Positions 18,808-27,540 of a DNA stretch of 64,000 nt are shown here, one piece after another. A program made the translations under genes and the position numbers. Every line of letters begins with the position of its first letter. Position 1 is the first letter of the stretch. The stretch comes from Burkholderiaceae bacterium. Its GTDB lineage: Bacteria; Pseudomonadota; Gammaproteobacteria; Burkholderiales; Burkholderiaceae_E. The notes under the pieces were generated by a model, which saw only the letters and a program-made list of their open reading frames with translations, ran no database searches and was not told the origin of the DNA. Location: assembly GCA_027493945.1 (NCBI GenBank), contig JAOSJU010000001.1, positions 2,533,658-2,597,657 of the forward strand, in the 5' to 3' direction.

Positions 18808-19622
18808 CGCAGCCGCGCATCGTTTCGCTGGTGCCGAGTCTCACCGAGATGCTGTGCGCGCTCGGCCTGCGCGAGCGACTGGTCGGCCGCACCGGCTTCT
18901 GCATCCATCCGCGCGAGTCGCTGCGCGACGTGCCGAAGGTCGGCGGCACGAAGGACGTCGACGTCGAGCGCGTGCGCGCGCTCGCGCCGACGCACCTGGT
19001 GGCGAACGTCGACGAGAACGACCGGGACACGGTGGAGCGGCTCGCCGCGTTCGTGCCCCGGGTGATGGTCACGCACCCGATCGTCGTCGAGGACAACCTC
19101 GCGCTGTTCGATCGGTTCGGCGCCGAATTCGCGCAGGTGCCGGGCGTTCGCGATGCGGCGGCGGCGTTGTCGCTGCGCTTGCGCGAAACGCTGGACAGGG
19201 CGCATGCGCGGCGCTTCGAGCCGCTGGCCGTGCTCTACATGATCTGGAAGGATCCGTGGATGAGCGTCGGCAGCGAGACGTTCATCGCCAGCATGCTGGC
19301 GCACGCCGGCCTGCGCTCGGTGATCGACGCCGCAAAGCCGCGCTATCCGGTGCTCACGCTCGCGCAGATCGCCGACAGCGGCGCGCGTGCCGTGCTGCTG
19401 TCGTCGGAGCCTTATCGCTTCGAGGAGCGGCACTGCGAGCCGCTGCGCGAAGCGCTGGCCGGACACTCGGGCGGCGCCGCGCCACACTGCGCGACGATCG
19501 ACGGCGAGATGACGTCCTGGTACGGAAGTCGCGCGATCGACGGACTCGACTACCTGGTCGACTACCGCGAGCGCCTCGGGCGCGAACTCGATCGGGCCGC
19601 CGCTCACGGAGGAACACGATGA
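18804..19622 (+). CDS. helical-backbone metal-receptor (BtuF-like) protein without a signal peptide
   Basis: 272 residues with a GTG start overlapping the SDR stop. The fold is that of cobalamin/iron-siderophore binding proteins (RIVSLVPSLTEMLCALGL at the N-terminus; TGFCIHP; KDVDVERVRALAPTHLV). The protein begins directly at the first beta strand with no signal peptide, and no permease or ATPase gene is adjacent. It may therefore be cytoplasmic or have a non-transport role. It overlaps the rlpA start by 4 nt. Confidence 0.8.
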   Translation: MTQPRIVSLVPSLTEMLCALGLRERLVGRTGFCIHPRESLRDVPKVGGTKDVDVERVRALAPTHLVANVDENDRDTVERLAAFVPRVMVTHPIVVEDNLALFDRFGAEFAQVPGVRDAAAALSLRLRETLDRAHARRFEPLAVLYMIWKDPWMSVGSETFIASMLAHAGLRSVIDAAKPRYPVLTLAQIADSGARAVLLSSEPYRFEERHCEPLREALAGHSGGAAPHCATIDGEMTSWYGSRAIDGLDYLVDYRERLGRELDRAAAHGGTR

Positions 19623-20761
19623 CGGACGTCCGGATGCGCGGCGGGTGCCGCGCGGCGAGCGCCGCCGCACTGGCGCTGGTGCTGGCTGCCTGCGCAGGCC
19701 CGCAGGGCGGGCGCGGCGCGGTCACGCCGTCGGGCGATACGGCCGGTGCGCCGACGACCGCGCCGAGCGCGCGGCGCGGCGCTTACTACCTGGACGACGG
19801 ACCCGGCGCCAATCCGCCGGTCGACCTCGCATCGATTCCAGACGCGGTGCCGCAACCCGAGCCGCTGCTGCCGCGGGCCGCGCGCCCGTACTCGGTGTTC
19901 GGCCGCCAGTACACGCCGATGACGCAGATCGAGCCGTTTCGCCAGCGCGGAATCGCGTCGTGGTACGGCAGGCGCTACCACGGCCAGCCGACCTCCAGCG
20001 GCGAGCGCTACGACATGTACGCGATGACCGCCGCGCACCCGACCCTGCCGATTCCCAGCTATGTGAAGGTCACCAACGTGGTCAACGGCCGCAGCGTGGT
20101 GGTGCGGGTGAACGATCGCGGGCCGTTCCTGCAGGACCGCGTGATCGACCTCTCGTATACCGCGGCCGCGAAGCTGGGCTACGTCGAGGCGGGCAGCGCC
20201 GAAGTCGAGGTGGAACTGGTGACGCAGTTCGACGGCGCGGCGACGAAGCGCGCGTCCGCGCGCGCGGACCGCGCAGCGGCCGCGGCGCCTGCGATCGCAG
20301 CGCCTGCGGCATCGACGCCGGGCCCGGCATCGACGCAGGCGGCGGCTCCGCCCCCTTCGCCTCCACCGCCGCTGGCGCTTACGCTGGTGCCGCTCCCGGC
20401 GACCGATGCCGCGCCCGCCGGCTCCGGCGACGCCACGCGATTGAACGTCGAGACGGTCCAGTCGACGCCCGATGCGCCTGGTCCCGCGCCGTCGGCGACC
20501 TCGATGGCGCCTGCGCCCGCCGCGCCCGCCCGCGGCTTCTGGCTGCAGTTCGGCGCGTTCAATTCGCTCGCGAACGCGCGCAGCACGATGGCGCAACTGG
20601 CGCGCCGCCTCGACTTCCTCGGCACGGCCTTCGACATCCGGCAGGAAGGCGCGATGTACAAGGTGCAGGCCGGCCCGTGGTCCCGCCGGGAGGACGCGGT
20701 GGCCGCAGCCGGGCGCGTGCGCGCGCGCACCGAGCTCAGGCCGTTCGCGACGGCGAGATAG
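19619..20761 (+). CDS. rlpA: septal ring lytic transglycosylase RlpA lipoprotein with SPOR domain
   Basis: 380 residues. A lipoprotein signal ends in LVLAACAG. The double-psi beta-barrel domain includes GIASWYGRRYHGQPTSSGE, ..YAMTAAHPTLPIPS and VRVNDRGPF. A long Ala/Pro-rich linker (~200-285) leads to a C-terminal SPOR domain (GFWLQFGAFNSLANA). It cleaves denuded peptidoglycan glycan strands at the septum, anchored in the outer membrane. GGAGG sits 8-12 nt upstream of the ATG. Confidence 0.92.
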   Translation: MTDVRMRGGCRAASAAALALVLAACAGPQGGRGAVTPSGDTAGAPTTAPSARRGAYYLDDGPGANPPVDLASIPDAVPQPEPLLPRAARPYSVFGRQYTPMTQIEPFRQRGIASWYGRRYHGQPTSSGERYDMYAMTAAHPTLPIPSYVKVTNVVNGRSVVVRVNDRGPFLQDRVIDLSYTAAAKLGYVEAGSAEVEVELVTQFDGAATKRASARADRAAAAAPAIAAPAASTPGPASTQAAAPPPSPPPPLALTLVPLPATDAAPAGSGDATRLNVETVQSTPDAPGPAPSATSMAPAPAAPARGFWLQFGAFNSLANARSTMAQLARRLDFLGTAFDIRQEGAMYKVQAGPWSRREDAVAAAGRVRARTELRPFATAR

Positions 20762-20809
20762 GCGCCGGCCGCCGACGGGCCGCGCGGAGGGATTCAGCGG
20801 CGCGTGGAT

Positions 20810-21769
20810 TCAGCGCCGGGCAGCGTCGATTGCGAGCGCCAGCTGGTAGAGCGTGCGATGCGGCAGGCCGGTGACGCGCTCGGCCACCTTCACCGCCCGA
20901 CTGAGCGGCAGTTCGTCGAGCAGCGCGGCCAGCAGCGATTCCGCGTCGACGCTCGCGCTCGTTGCGGCTGGCGCCCCTTCGCCTGCCTCGCCCGCCTCGG
21001 CCGCGCCCGCGCAAGCCGACCGCTCCCTCGCCGCGTCGTCGCCGGCCCGCAGCGGATCGTGGCCGGGTGCGGCGACCACCAACACGTATTCGCCGCGTCC
21101 GCGGTTCGGGTCGGCCGCCAGCCAGGCTGCCGCGTCGCCGGCGCGGCAGACCTGCACTTCCTCGAAGCGCTTGGTCAGCTCGCGGCCGATCGCGATCCAG
21201 CGGGCATCGCCGCAGGCGGCCGCGATCGCGGGCAGCGTCCGCGCGATCCGGTGCGGCGCCTCGAACAGCACGAACGCGTGCGGCATGCGCGCGAGCGCCG
21301 CCAGGCGCGCGTCGCGTGCCTTCGCACGCGTCGGCAGGAAGCCCTCGAAATGAAACGGGCCCTCCACGAGTCCGCAAGCCGAGAGCAGCGCGATCGGCGC
21401 GCTGGGCCCGGGGATCGGGACCACGCGAAAGCCCGCATGCAGCGCCATCGCGACGATCAGCGCTCCGGGGTCGCTCACCGCAGGCGTGCCGGCGTCGCTC
21501 ACCAGCGCGACGCGCCGGCGCTCTGCAAGCAAGGCGACGATCTTCGCGCCGGCCTCGCGCTCGTTGTGGCGATGCGCCGCCATCAGGCGTGCGTGCGACC
21601 CGACACGCTCGAGCAGCACCCGCGAGGTGCGCGTATCCTCGGCCGCGACCACGTCGACCTCGCGCAGCACCTCGGCCGCGCGAACACCGAGATCGGAGAG
21701 GTGCCCGATCGGTGTGGCCACTACATATAATGTCCCGACTTCGCCGATGCCCGGCCGCTCTTCAGTCAT
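20810..21769 (-). CDS. rsmI: 16S rRNA (cytidine(1402)-2'-O)-methyltransferase
   Basis: 319 residues from the ATG at 21769 (MTEERPGIGEVGTLYVVATP). Tetrapyrrole-methylase fold: VATPIGHLSDLG, AAEDTRTSRVLLE, SDAGTPAVSDPG and PIPGPSAPIALLSACGL. It 2'-O-methylates C1402 in the ribosomal decoding centre. The track's longer start runs into lpoA. The gene is divergent from lpoA with only 10 nt between start codons, so its promoter must lie inside the lpoA reading frame. An Ala/Gly-rich insertion occurs near residue 250. Confidence 0.95.
   Translation of the reverse strand: MTEERPGIGEVGTLYVVATPIGHLSDLGVRAAEVLREVDVVAAEDTRTSRVLLERVGSHARLMAAHRHNEREAGAKIVALLAERRRVALVSDAGTPAVSDPGALIVAMALHAGFRVVPIPGPSAPIALLSACGLVEGPFHFEGFLPTRAKARDARLAALARMPHAFVLFEAPHRIARTLPAIAAACGDARWIAIGRELTKRFEEVQVCRAGDAAAWLAADPNRGRGEYVLVVAAPGHDPLRAGDDAARERSACAGAAEAGEAGEGAPAATSASVDAESLLAALLDELPLSRAVKVAERVTGLPHRTLYQLALAIDAARR
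21726..21731 (+). promoter_or_regulatory. -10 element (TATAAT) upstream of the lpoA-like gene
   Basis: A perfect TATAAT lies inside the 5' end of rsmI on the opposite strand, 48 nt before the lpoA ATG. No clear -35 is visible. It is the best candidate for transcription of the lpoA-yraN cluster. Confidence 0.45.
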
Positions 21770-21779
21770 CCGCTTCGCG

Positions 21780-22979
21780 ATGCCCGTTCGCCGCAACCTC
21801 CTGATCGCACTGGCCGGCGCCATGCTCGCTGCGGTGCCGGCATTGTCCGCGCTCGCCCAGCCGCAGACAAGCTCGAACGTCTCCGGAAGCCGGGACACGA
21901 CCGACTCCGGGAGCCGAGACGCGATCGGCCCCGAGAGCCGCGGCACCGCGTCCAAAGAGCGCCAGACGATCGGCAAGGGCCCGATCGGCATCGCGCTGCT
22001 GGTGCCGCCCGACAACGGCATCTACCGGCGCGCGGCGCAGGCGCTGATAGCTGGCGTGCGCGCTGCGCACGCGCGCGACGGCGGCAAGGTGTCGCTCGAG
22101 ATCATCGAAATCGACGAAGACGCGGCGATGCTCCGGGCGCTCTACGACGAACTCGCGCGGCGCGGCTTCTCGATGGTCGTCGGCCCGTTGACGCGCAGCG
22201 CAGTCGACCTGATCGCCTCCGCGGGGCCGCCGCCGGTGTTCACGCTCGCGCTGAACCAGCCCGACCAGGACGCGGTGCCGGCCAACATGGTCACCTTCGG
22301 CCTGTCGATCGAATCGGAGGCACGCCAGGCGGCGTCGATCGCCTGGGACGAGGCGACGATCGCCGACGCATCGCGCCGGCCGCGCGCCGCGGTCGTGCAG
22401 GACGCCTCGCCGCTGGGACGGCGCGCCGCGGTGGCCTTTGCCGAGCGCTGGCGCGAGCTCGGCGGCGACGTCTACCAGCCGGTCACCGTTGGCGCCGTCA
22501 CCACCGGACGCGTGCGCTCGGCGGTCGCGCGGCTGCAGGCCGATGTGTTCTTCGTCGCGGCGCCGCCCGCGGTGGCGCGCGCGCTGCTGATCGCGTTGGG
22601 CGGCCGCGCGACGATCTACGGCACTTCGATGCTGAACACCGGCGCGGTGGCCGGCTCCGAGGCGGCCGCGCTGATGCGCTCGTCCGATCTCGACGGCGTG
22701 CGGCTGGTGGACATGCCGTGGCAGGTGCAGCCCGACAATCTCACGGTGATGGCCTATCCGAAGCCCGCCGACATGCATCTCGAATTGCAGAAGCTGTACG
22801 CGCTGGGAATCGACGCGTTCCGCCTCGCGCTGCAGTTGCTCGAACACGGCACCGAGCTCGACCTCGACGGCGTCACGGGCCGGCTGCGCCTGTCGGCGCT
22901 CGGCGGCCGCGCGGTCGAGCGCTCGGGGGTACTCGCCGAATATCGCTCGGGCGTGCTCGTGCCGCTTGCGCTGCAATGA
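21780..22979 (+). CDS. penicillin-binding protein activator, LpoA/LppC family
   Basis: 399 residues. The N-terminal signal (LLIALAGAMLAAVPALSALA) has no lipobox cysteine, so it looks soluble in the periplasm, unlike E. coli LpoA. A Ser/Arg-rich segment carrying GSRD repeats precedes a periplasmic-binding-protein fold (IGIALLVPPDNGIYRRAAQA ... MVVGPLTRSAVD). It lies in the conserved rsmI-lpoA-yraN-diaA-yraP neighbourhood. It probably stimulates a peptidoglycan synthase; only the C-terminal LpoA domain is present, as in many betaproteobacteria. Confidence 0.85.
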   Translation: MPVRRNLLIALAGAMLAAVPALSALAQPQTSSNVSGSRDTTDSGSRDAIGPESRGTASKERQTIGKGPIGIALLVPPDNGIYRRAAQALIAGVRAAHARDGGKVSLEIIEIDEDAAMLRALYDELARRGFSMVVGPLTRSAVDLIASAGPPPVFTLALNQPDQDAVPANMVTFGLSIESEARQAASIAWDEATIADASRRPRAAVVQDASPLGRRAAVAFAERWRELGGDVYQPVTVGAVTTGRVRSAVARLQADVFFVAAPPAVARALLIALGGRATIYGTSMLNTGAVAGSEAAALMRSSDLDGVRLVDMPWQVQPDNLTVMAYPKPADMHLELQKLYALGIDAFRLALQLLEHGTELDLDGVTGRLRLSALGGRAVERSGVLAEYRSGVLVPLALQ

Positions 22980-23329
22980 TCCGCCGCTCGCCGACGCAGG
23001 CGAGCGGCGACGCTGCCGAGGAGCGTGCGCTCGCGTTCCTGGCCGGGCGCGGCCTGCATCTCGTCGCGCGCAATGTCGCCAGCCGCCTCGGGGAGATCGA
23101 CCTGGTGATGCGCGACGGCGAGACGCTCGTCTTCGTCGAGGTGCGCAGCCGCGCGAACCGCGACTTCGGCGGCGCCGCCGCGTCGGTCGGGCCGGCGAAG
23201 CAGCGCCGCTTGCGGCGCGAGGCGCAGCGGTATCTGAACGCGAGCTTCGGCGATCGCTGGCCTGCCTGCCGATTCGACGTTTGCGCGCTCGACGGCGCGG
23301 CGATCGACTGGATTCGCGACGCGTTCTGA
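22976..23329 (+). CDS. yraN: YraN/UPF0102 family protein
   Basis: 117 residues with a nuclease-like core (RGLHLVARNVASRLGEIDLV, LVFVEVRSRAN; the GEIDL..EVR pattern matches the restriction-endonuclease-like fold). The ATG overlaps the lpoA stop (ATGA), so they are translationally coupled. The biochemical role is undefined, although the family is near-universal. Confidence 0.92.
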   Translation: MIRRSPTQASGDAAEERALAFLAGRGLHLVARNVASRLGEIDLVMRDGETLVFVEVRSRANRDFGGAAASVGPAKQRRLRREAQRYLNASFGDRWPACRFDVCALDGAAIDWIRDAF

Positions 23330-23400
23330 GAGCCTGTGAAAGCATCCGCCACGCCCGAGCGGCTGGCCCGAACGGCGCGCCGGATGCATTCACAGGCTCT
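23329..23400. repeat. 20-bp inverted repeat with a 32-nt spacer
   Basis: Left arm 23329-23348 (AGAGCCTGTGAAAGCATCCG) and right arm 23381-23400 are reverse complements with one mismatch (19/20). It begins on the last base of the yraN stop codon. No T-run follows the right arm, so it is not a classical terminator. It could be a REP/MITE-like element or a structured 3' end. No second copy was noticed in this window. Confidence 0.75.
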
Positions 23401-23431
23401 GACCCCTCGGGTGCTGCGCAGCGGCCGTCGG

Positions 23432-23437
23432 TATAAT
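23432..23437 (+). promoter_or_regulatory. -10 element (TATAAT) upstream of gmhA/diaA
   Basis: A perfect TATAAT sits 61 nt before the gmhA/diaA ATG, just after the inverted repeat. The -35 region is not recognisable. It suggests that diaA and the BON gene have a promoter separate from lpoA-yraN. Confidence 0.45.
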
Positions 23438-23498
23438 CGGCGCGCAGTGCCACACGGGATGTCCGCGCCGCGGGCTTCGCCGACACGGTGGTTCGCTC

Positions 23499-24086
23499 AT
23501 GAGCCTCGTCGATCGCATCTGCCAGCATTTCGAAGACAGTGCCGAACTCAAGCGCGCCGCTGCCGCGCAACTGGCCGGCCCGATCGCGCAGGCCGTCGAG
23601 ATGCTCACCGCCGCATTGGCCGCCGATCGCAAGCTGCTCATCTGCGGCAACGGCGGGTCGGCCGCCGACAGCCAGCACATGGCGGCCGAACTGGTCGGCC
23701 GCTTCGAGCGCGAACGCCCCGAGCTGGCAGCGATCGCGCTGTCCACCGACACCTCGGCGATCACGGCCGTGGCCAACGACTACGGCTTCGAGCAGGTGTT
23801 CGCGAAGCAGGTTCGCGCGCTCGGGCGCGAAGGCGACGTGCTGGTGGCGATCTCCACCAGCGGCGAATCCGCCAACGTGCTCGCGGCGGTGCACGCCGCG
23901 CACGAGCGCGGCCTTGCGGTGGTCGCGCTCACCGGCCGCGGTGGCGGCCGGGTCGGCGCGGCGCTGCAAGGGCCGGACATCCATCTGTGCGTGCCGCACG
24001 AGCGGACCGCCCGCATCCAGGAACTGCACCTGCTGATCATTCACTGCCTTTGCGACGGCATCGACGCCTCGCTGCTCGGCGACTGA
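23499..24086 (+). CDS. gmhA: SIS-domain phosphoheptose isomerase / DiaA-type protein
   Basis: 195 residues with the SIS fold: LLICGNGGSAADSQHMAAEL, LVGRFERERPELAAIAL, DVLVAISTSGESANVL and HERTARIQELHLLIIH. GmhA isomerises sedoheptulose 7-phosphate for LPS heptose; DiaA, the paralogue at this chromosomal position in E. coli, regulates DnaA. The catalytic-type residues of GmhA appear present, and rfaE2 is elsewhere in this window, so an LPS role is plausible, but the neighbourhood fits DiaA. Confidence 0.88.
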   Translation: MSLVDRICQHFEDSAELKRAAAAQLAGPIAQAVEMLTAALAADRKLLICGNGGSAADSQHMAAELVGRFERERPELAAIALSTDTSAITAVANDYGFEQVFAKQVRALGREGDVLVAISTSGESANVLAAVHAAHERGLAVVALTGRGGGRVGAALQGPDIHLCVPHERTARIQELHLLIIHCLCDGIDASLLGD

Positions 24087-24107
24087 CCTGAACTCACGGG
24101 AGAAACG

Positions 24108-24723
24108 ATGAAGACCCATGCGCGCCTGACCTTCGCTGCTGCCCTGCTCGCCTCCGTGCTGGCCGCTCCCGGCTGCGTGCCGCTGGTGGCCACCGGCGCG
24201 GCGGTCGGCACGCTCGCGGCGCTCGATCGGCGCACGCTGGGCGCGCAGACCGAAGACCGAGGAGATCGAGGTGCGCGCCGCCAACCGGATGCGTGACGCA
24301 CTGAAGCAACCCGGCGGTGTCAGCGTCACCAGCTTCAACCGCAAGGTGCTGCTCACCGGACAGGTCGCAAGCGAAGACGACAAGCGGGCCGCCGAGGCCG
24401 CGGTGGCCGCGTTGCCGAACGTGCGCTCGGTTCACAACGAACTGCAGGTGCTGGGCCGGCCCTCGCTCGCCACCAGCGCCGCCGACACCTCGATCACCGC
24501 GCGCGTGAAGACGGCGCTGCTCGACGCGCAAGACCTGCACGCCAACGTCATCAAGGTGGTCACCGAGTCGGGCACCGTCTACCTGATGGGCCTCGTGTCG
24601 CGCCGCGAAGCCGAGCGGGCCGCGCAGGTCGCCAGCCGGGTCGCCGGCGTGCAGCGCGTGGTCACCGTCTTCGAGTACATCACCGAAGACGAAGTGAAGC
24701 GCGTCTCGCAGCCGAAGCAGTAG
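24108..24723 (+). CDS. BON-domain outer-membrane lipoprotein (YraP/DolP-like), frameshifted
   Basis: About 204 residues after correction. The signal ends in a lipobox (VLAAPGC). The frame breaks near 24260: AQTED is followed, one base later, by EEIEVRAANRMRDAL. Two BON domains follow (VSVTSFNRKVLLTGQV... and VIKVVTESGTVYLMGLVSRREA). BON lipoproteins bind phospholipid and maintain the outer membrane. The neighbourhood equals E. coli yraP (dolP). The span is one base over a multiple of three, so a single extra base explains it. Confidence 0.9.
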
Positions 24724-24908
24724 GCACTCGCGCAGTTGCCGCGGCCCGAATGCGCCGCGGCTGTCGGCGCGTTTCGACCGCGCGCCGGCATCCCCGACAG
24801 ACGGACGCCGGCTGTCCGACGAGCGGCGCGGAATCGGCGGTCCCCGTCGGCGGTTTCGACGGACAATTTCTCATCGTTCCCCGCGCCTTCCGCGCACCGG
24901 TGAGATTC

Positions 24909-25503
24909 ATGTCGAGCGGACTGTTCCTGTCGATGATCGTGCCCCTGGCGACTCTCGCCTGGTGCGTGCTCGTGTTCAACCGCTTCGTGTCCCTGCGCAA
25001 CCGGTATCAGAACGCCTACGCGCAGATCGACGTGCAGCTGAAGCGGCGCTACGACCTGATCCCGAGCCTGGTCGCGGCGACGAAGGCCTACCTTGCGCAC
25101 GAGCGCCAGACGCTTCGAGGCGGTGATCGCCGCGCGCCAGCGCGCCTGCGACGCGAGCGAGGTCGCGAAGCGCCGTCCGCACGATGCCAACGCGCTGGTG
25201 GCGCTCGAGGCCGCGGAGACTGCGCTCGCTTCGCCGCTCGGGCGCCTGATGGCGCTCGTCGAGCAGTATCCCGCGCTGCAGGCCAACGACACGGTGCACC
25301 GCCTGATCGAGGAACTGCGAACCACCGAGAACCGTATCGCGTTCGCCCGGCAGGCGTTCAACGACCGGGTGACGGGCTACAACATCGAGCTCGAATCGTT
25401 CCCCGCATCGCTGGTCGCCACGCTCTTCGGATTCCGGCGCGCGAACATGCTGCGCGCCACGGCATCCGCGCAGGAACGCCAGCCCGTTCCGGTCGCCCTC
25501 TGA
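24909..25503 (+). CDS. lemA: LemA family protein, frameshifted
   Basis: About 197 residues. An N-terminal membrane segment (FLSMIVPLATLAWCVLVFN) precedes the family signature NAYAQIDVQLKRRYDLIPSL. After YLAHERQT the frame shifts near 25111; the next frame gives FEAVIAARQRACDA, the expected continuation, through to TLFGFRRANML. One extra base explains it. The 904-residue ORF in the track (24750-27464) is an artefact joining this N-terminus to the M48 gene through the wrong frame. LemA and M48 protease genes are often paired. Confidence 0.88.
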
Positions 25504-25520
25504 CCGGGGTCCTTCCGCCG

Positions 25521-27464
25521 ATGGACTTCTACGCCCACCAGGACCGGGCGAGGTCGGCCTCGCGCAGGTTGATCGCGCTGTTCGCGCTGTCGCTGGTGGC
25601 GGTCGTCGCGGCGGTCAACGGCGCGGCCGCGCTCGGCTGGCTGCTGCTTGGGGCCGGAACGCGCTGGCCGCCGTACTTCTTCGCGACCAACACGCTGGTC
25701 ACGCTGCTGATCGTCTTCGGCGGTGCACGGGTCGAGTGGCAGCGCCTTCGCGGCGGGGGGGCCGCCACGGCTGAACGGCTGGGCGCGCGGCCCATCGACG
25801 AGTCGCTGCCGCTGCACCGGCGCCTGCGCGACGTTGCCGAGGAGGTGGCGATCGGAGCAGGTGCACCAGTGCCTTCGCTGCACGTGATCGACGACGACTC
25901 GATCAACGCACTGGCGGCGGGCGAGCGTCCCGGCCTGGCGGCCGTGGTGGTGACGCGCGGGGCGCTCGAGCGCCTGCAGCGCGCCGAATTGCAGGGAGTG
26001 GTCGCCCACGAAGTCGCGCACATCGTCGGCGGGGACACCGAGCTGAACGCCCGGCTCACCGCCGCGCTGTACGGGCTGTGCTCGCTGCGAGTCGCGGGTA
26101 TCGGGTTGCTCGGCACCGCGATGGAACGCGAAGCCGGCCCGCTCGGGCGGCTCGGAGCGCCGCGGGTCGCGGCGTTCGTCGCCGGCATGCTGCTGTCCGC
26201 CGTCGGCATGCTCGGCGTGCTGGCCGCCCAGGTGCTGAAGGCCGGCATCAGCCGGCAGCGCGAATTCCTCGCCGACGCACTGGCGGTGCAGATCACCCGC
26301 GACCGCGACGGGCTGGGCTGCGCGCTGCGCCGCATCGCGGGTGAGCCGGTCTCGCCGCTGCGCTCCGACTACACCGCGCTGGTCAGCCACTTCCTCCTCG
26401 TGCAGCCCTCCGGGCTGCGCGACTGGTTCGATACGCATCCTCCGCTGGCCGATCGTATCGCGCGGCTGTACGGGAGGCGGATGGCCTCGATCGCGCCCGC
26501 TGCCGCGGCGGACGCGCACGCATCCGCGATGCACGCGGCGGGGCCGAAGGATGCCCCGATCTCCGGGGCGGCGGAACGCGTCGGCGGCTCGCTCGTCGAG
26601 GACACGATCCCGTTCGTGAGGGTGGCACTGCCGTCGGCGGCGCCTCTGGCCGACATGTTGCCACGTGGACGGGCCGTGGAGGCATCGCTGCCGGAGGCGA
26701 TGCACCGGCGCGATCGTGCTTCCGCGACGGCTGCAGCCGCGCTGATCACGCAGATCCGGTCGGCGTCGCTCGGCTTCGAGACCGCGGGGCGCTGGCTGGT
26801 CGCGCTGGTGGCCGGCCATACGGCCGACGAGCCCGACGCTGCGCTGCGCGCGTCGCTCGACTGGCTCGTCTCGCCGGCTGGGGCGTCGCTGCGGGTGCCG
26901 CTGCTCGAACTGCTGCTCGCGCGGGTACGCCGCTGGAGCAGCGGTCGCCGCCGAGAGTTGCTCGATCGCTGCCGGCGCGCCGTCGAGGCCGACGGGCACG
27001 TGCACTCGGCCGAATGGATCTACTACACGCTGGCGCGCCACCGGCTGTCGCCGAATGCGTCGATCGGCGCGCGCCAGCGCAGGGCGCCGACCACCCGGCA
27101 GGCGCAGAGCCGCGCGCTGGCCGCGCTGTTCGCGATGGCCGCCGCGGTCGGCGAAGCGTCGGCGCGCGCCACCCGCGATGCGCTGGCCGACGCGGCGGCG
27201 ATGCTGGAGGTTCCGCCGCCGGCGTCCACGCCCGACGAAGTGGGCACCACCGAACTCGCGCTGGCGCTCGATACGCTGCTCGGCCTGGCGCCGCTCGACA
27301 AGCCGATCCTGCTGAAGGTGCTGTTCACGCTTGCGCGTACGCCGGGCGACCCGAACTACGACGCCTTCGTTCGCGCGGTGGCCGCCGCGATCGACTGTCC
27401 GGTGCCGCGCGGCGCCGGTCAGCGGCTCGGCGCGCGGCGCGGCGAGCCGGTCGTGCCGGCGTAG
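25521..27464 (+). CDS. M48-family membrane metalloprotease with large C-terminal extension
   Basis: 647 residues. Two N-terminal membrane segments (~18-40, ~50-70), zinc site VVAHEVAHIVGG (HExxH), further membrane segments near 190-240, and the third-ligand region REFLADALAVQ. This is the HtpX/Ste24-like architecture. The extension beyond ~330 is helical and not recognised. It starts 17 nt after the lemA stop. It is probably a membrane protein quality-control or processing protease working with LemA. Confidence 0.88.
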   Translation: MDFYAHQDRARSASRRLIALFALSLVAVVAAVNGAAALGWLLLGAGTRWPPYFFATNTLVTLLIVFGGARVEWQRLRGGGAATAERLGARPIDESLPLHRRLRDVAEEVAIGAGAPVPSLHVIDDDSINALAAGERPGLAAVVVTRGALERLQRAELQGVVAHEVAHIVGGDTELNARLTAALYGLCSLRVAGIGLLGTAMEREAGPLGRLGAPRVAAFVAGMLLSAVGMLGVLAAQVLKAGISRQREFLADALAVQITRDRDGLGCALRRIAGEPVSPLRSDYTALVSHFLLVQPSGLRDWFDTHPPLADRIARLYGRRMASIAPAAAADAHASAMHAAGPKDAPISGAAERVGGSLVEDTIPFVRVALPSAAPLADMLPRGRAVEASLPEAMHRRDRASATAAAALITQIRSASLGFETAGRWLVALVAGHTADEPDAALRASLDWLVSPAGASLRVPLLELLLARVRRWSSGRRRELLDRCRRAVEADGHVHSAEWIYYTLARHRLSPNASIGARQRRAPTTRQAQSRALAALFAMAAAVGEASARATRDALADAAAMLEVPPPASTPDEVGTTELALALDTLLGLAPLDKPILLKVLFTLARTPGDPNYDAFVRAVAAAIDCPVPRGAGQRLGARRGEPVVPA

Positions 27465-27540
27465 GGCCTCTTCACGCGACGGTGCGCCGCGGATCGGGTA
27501 CCTTGCGGCGAACGTGCCAGCACAGGAGCCCGCAGAGCAG

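Noticed and set aside
24750-27464. 904-residue LemA-M48 'fusion'
   Set aside because: The middle section is the wrong frame of lemA; M48 has its own ATG and the lemA frame ends before it.
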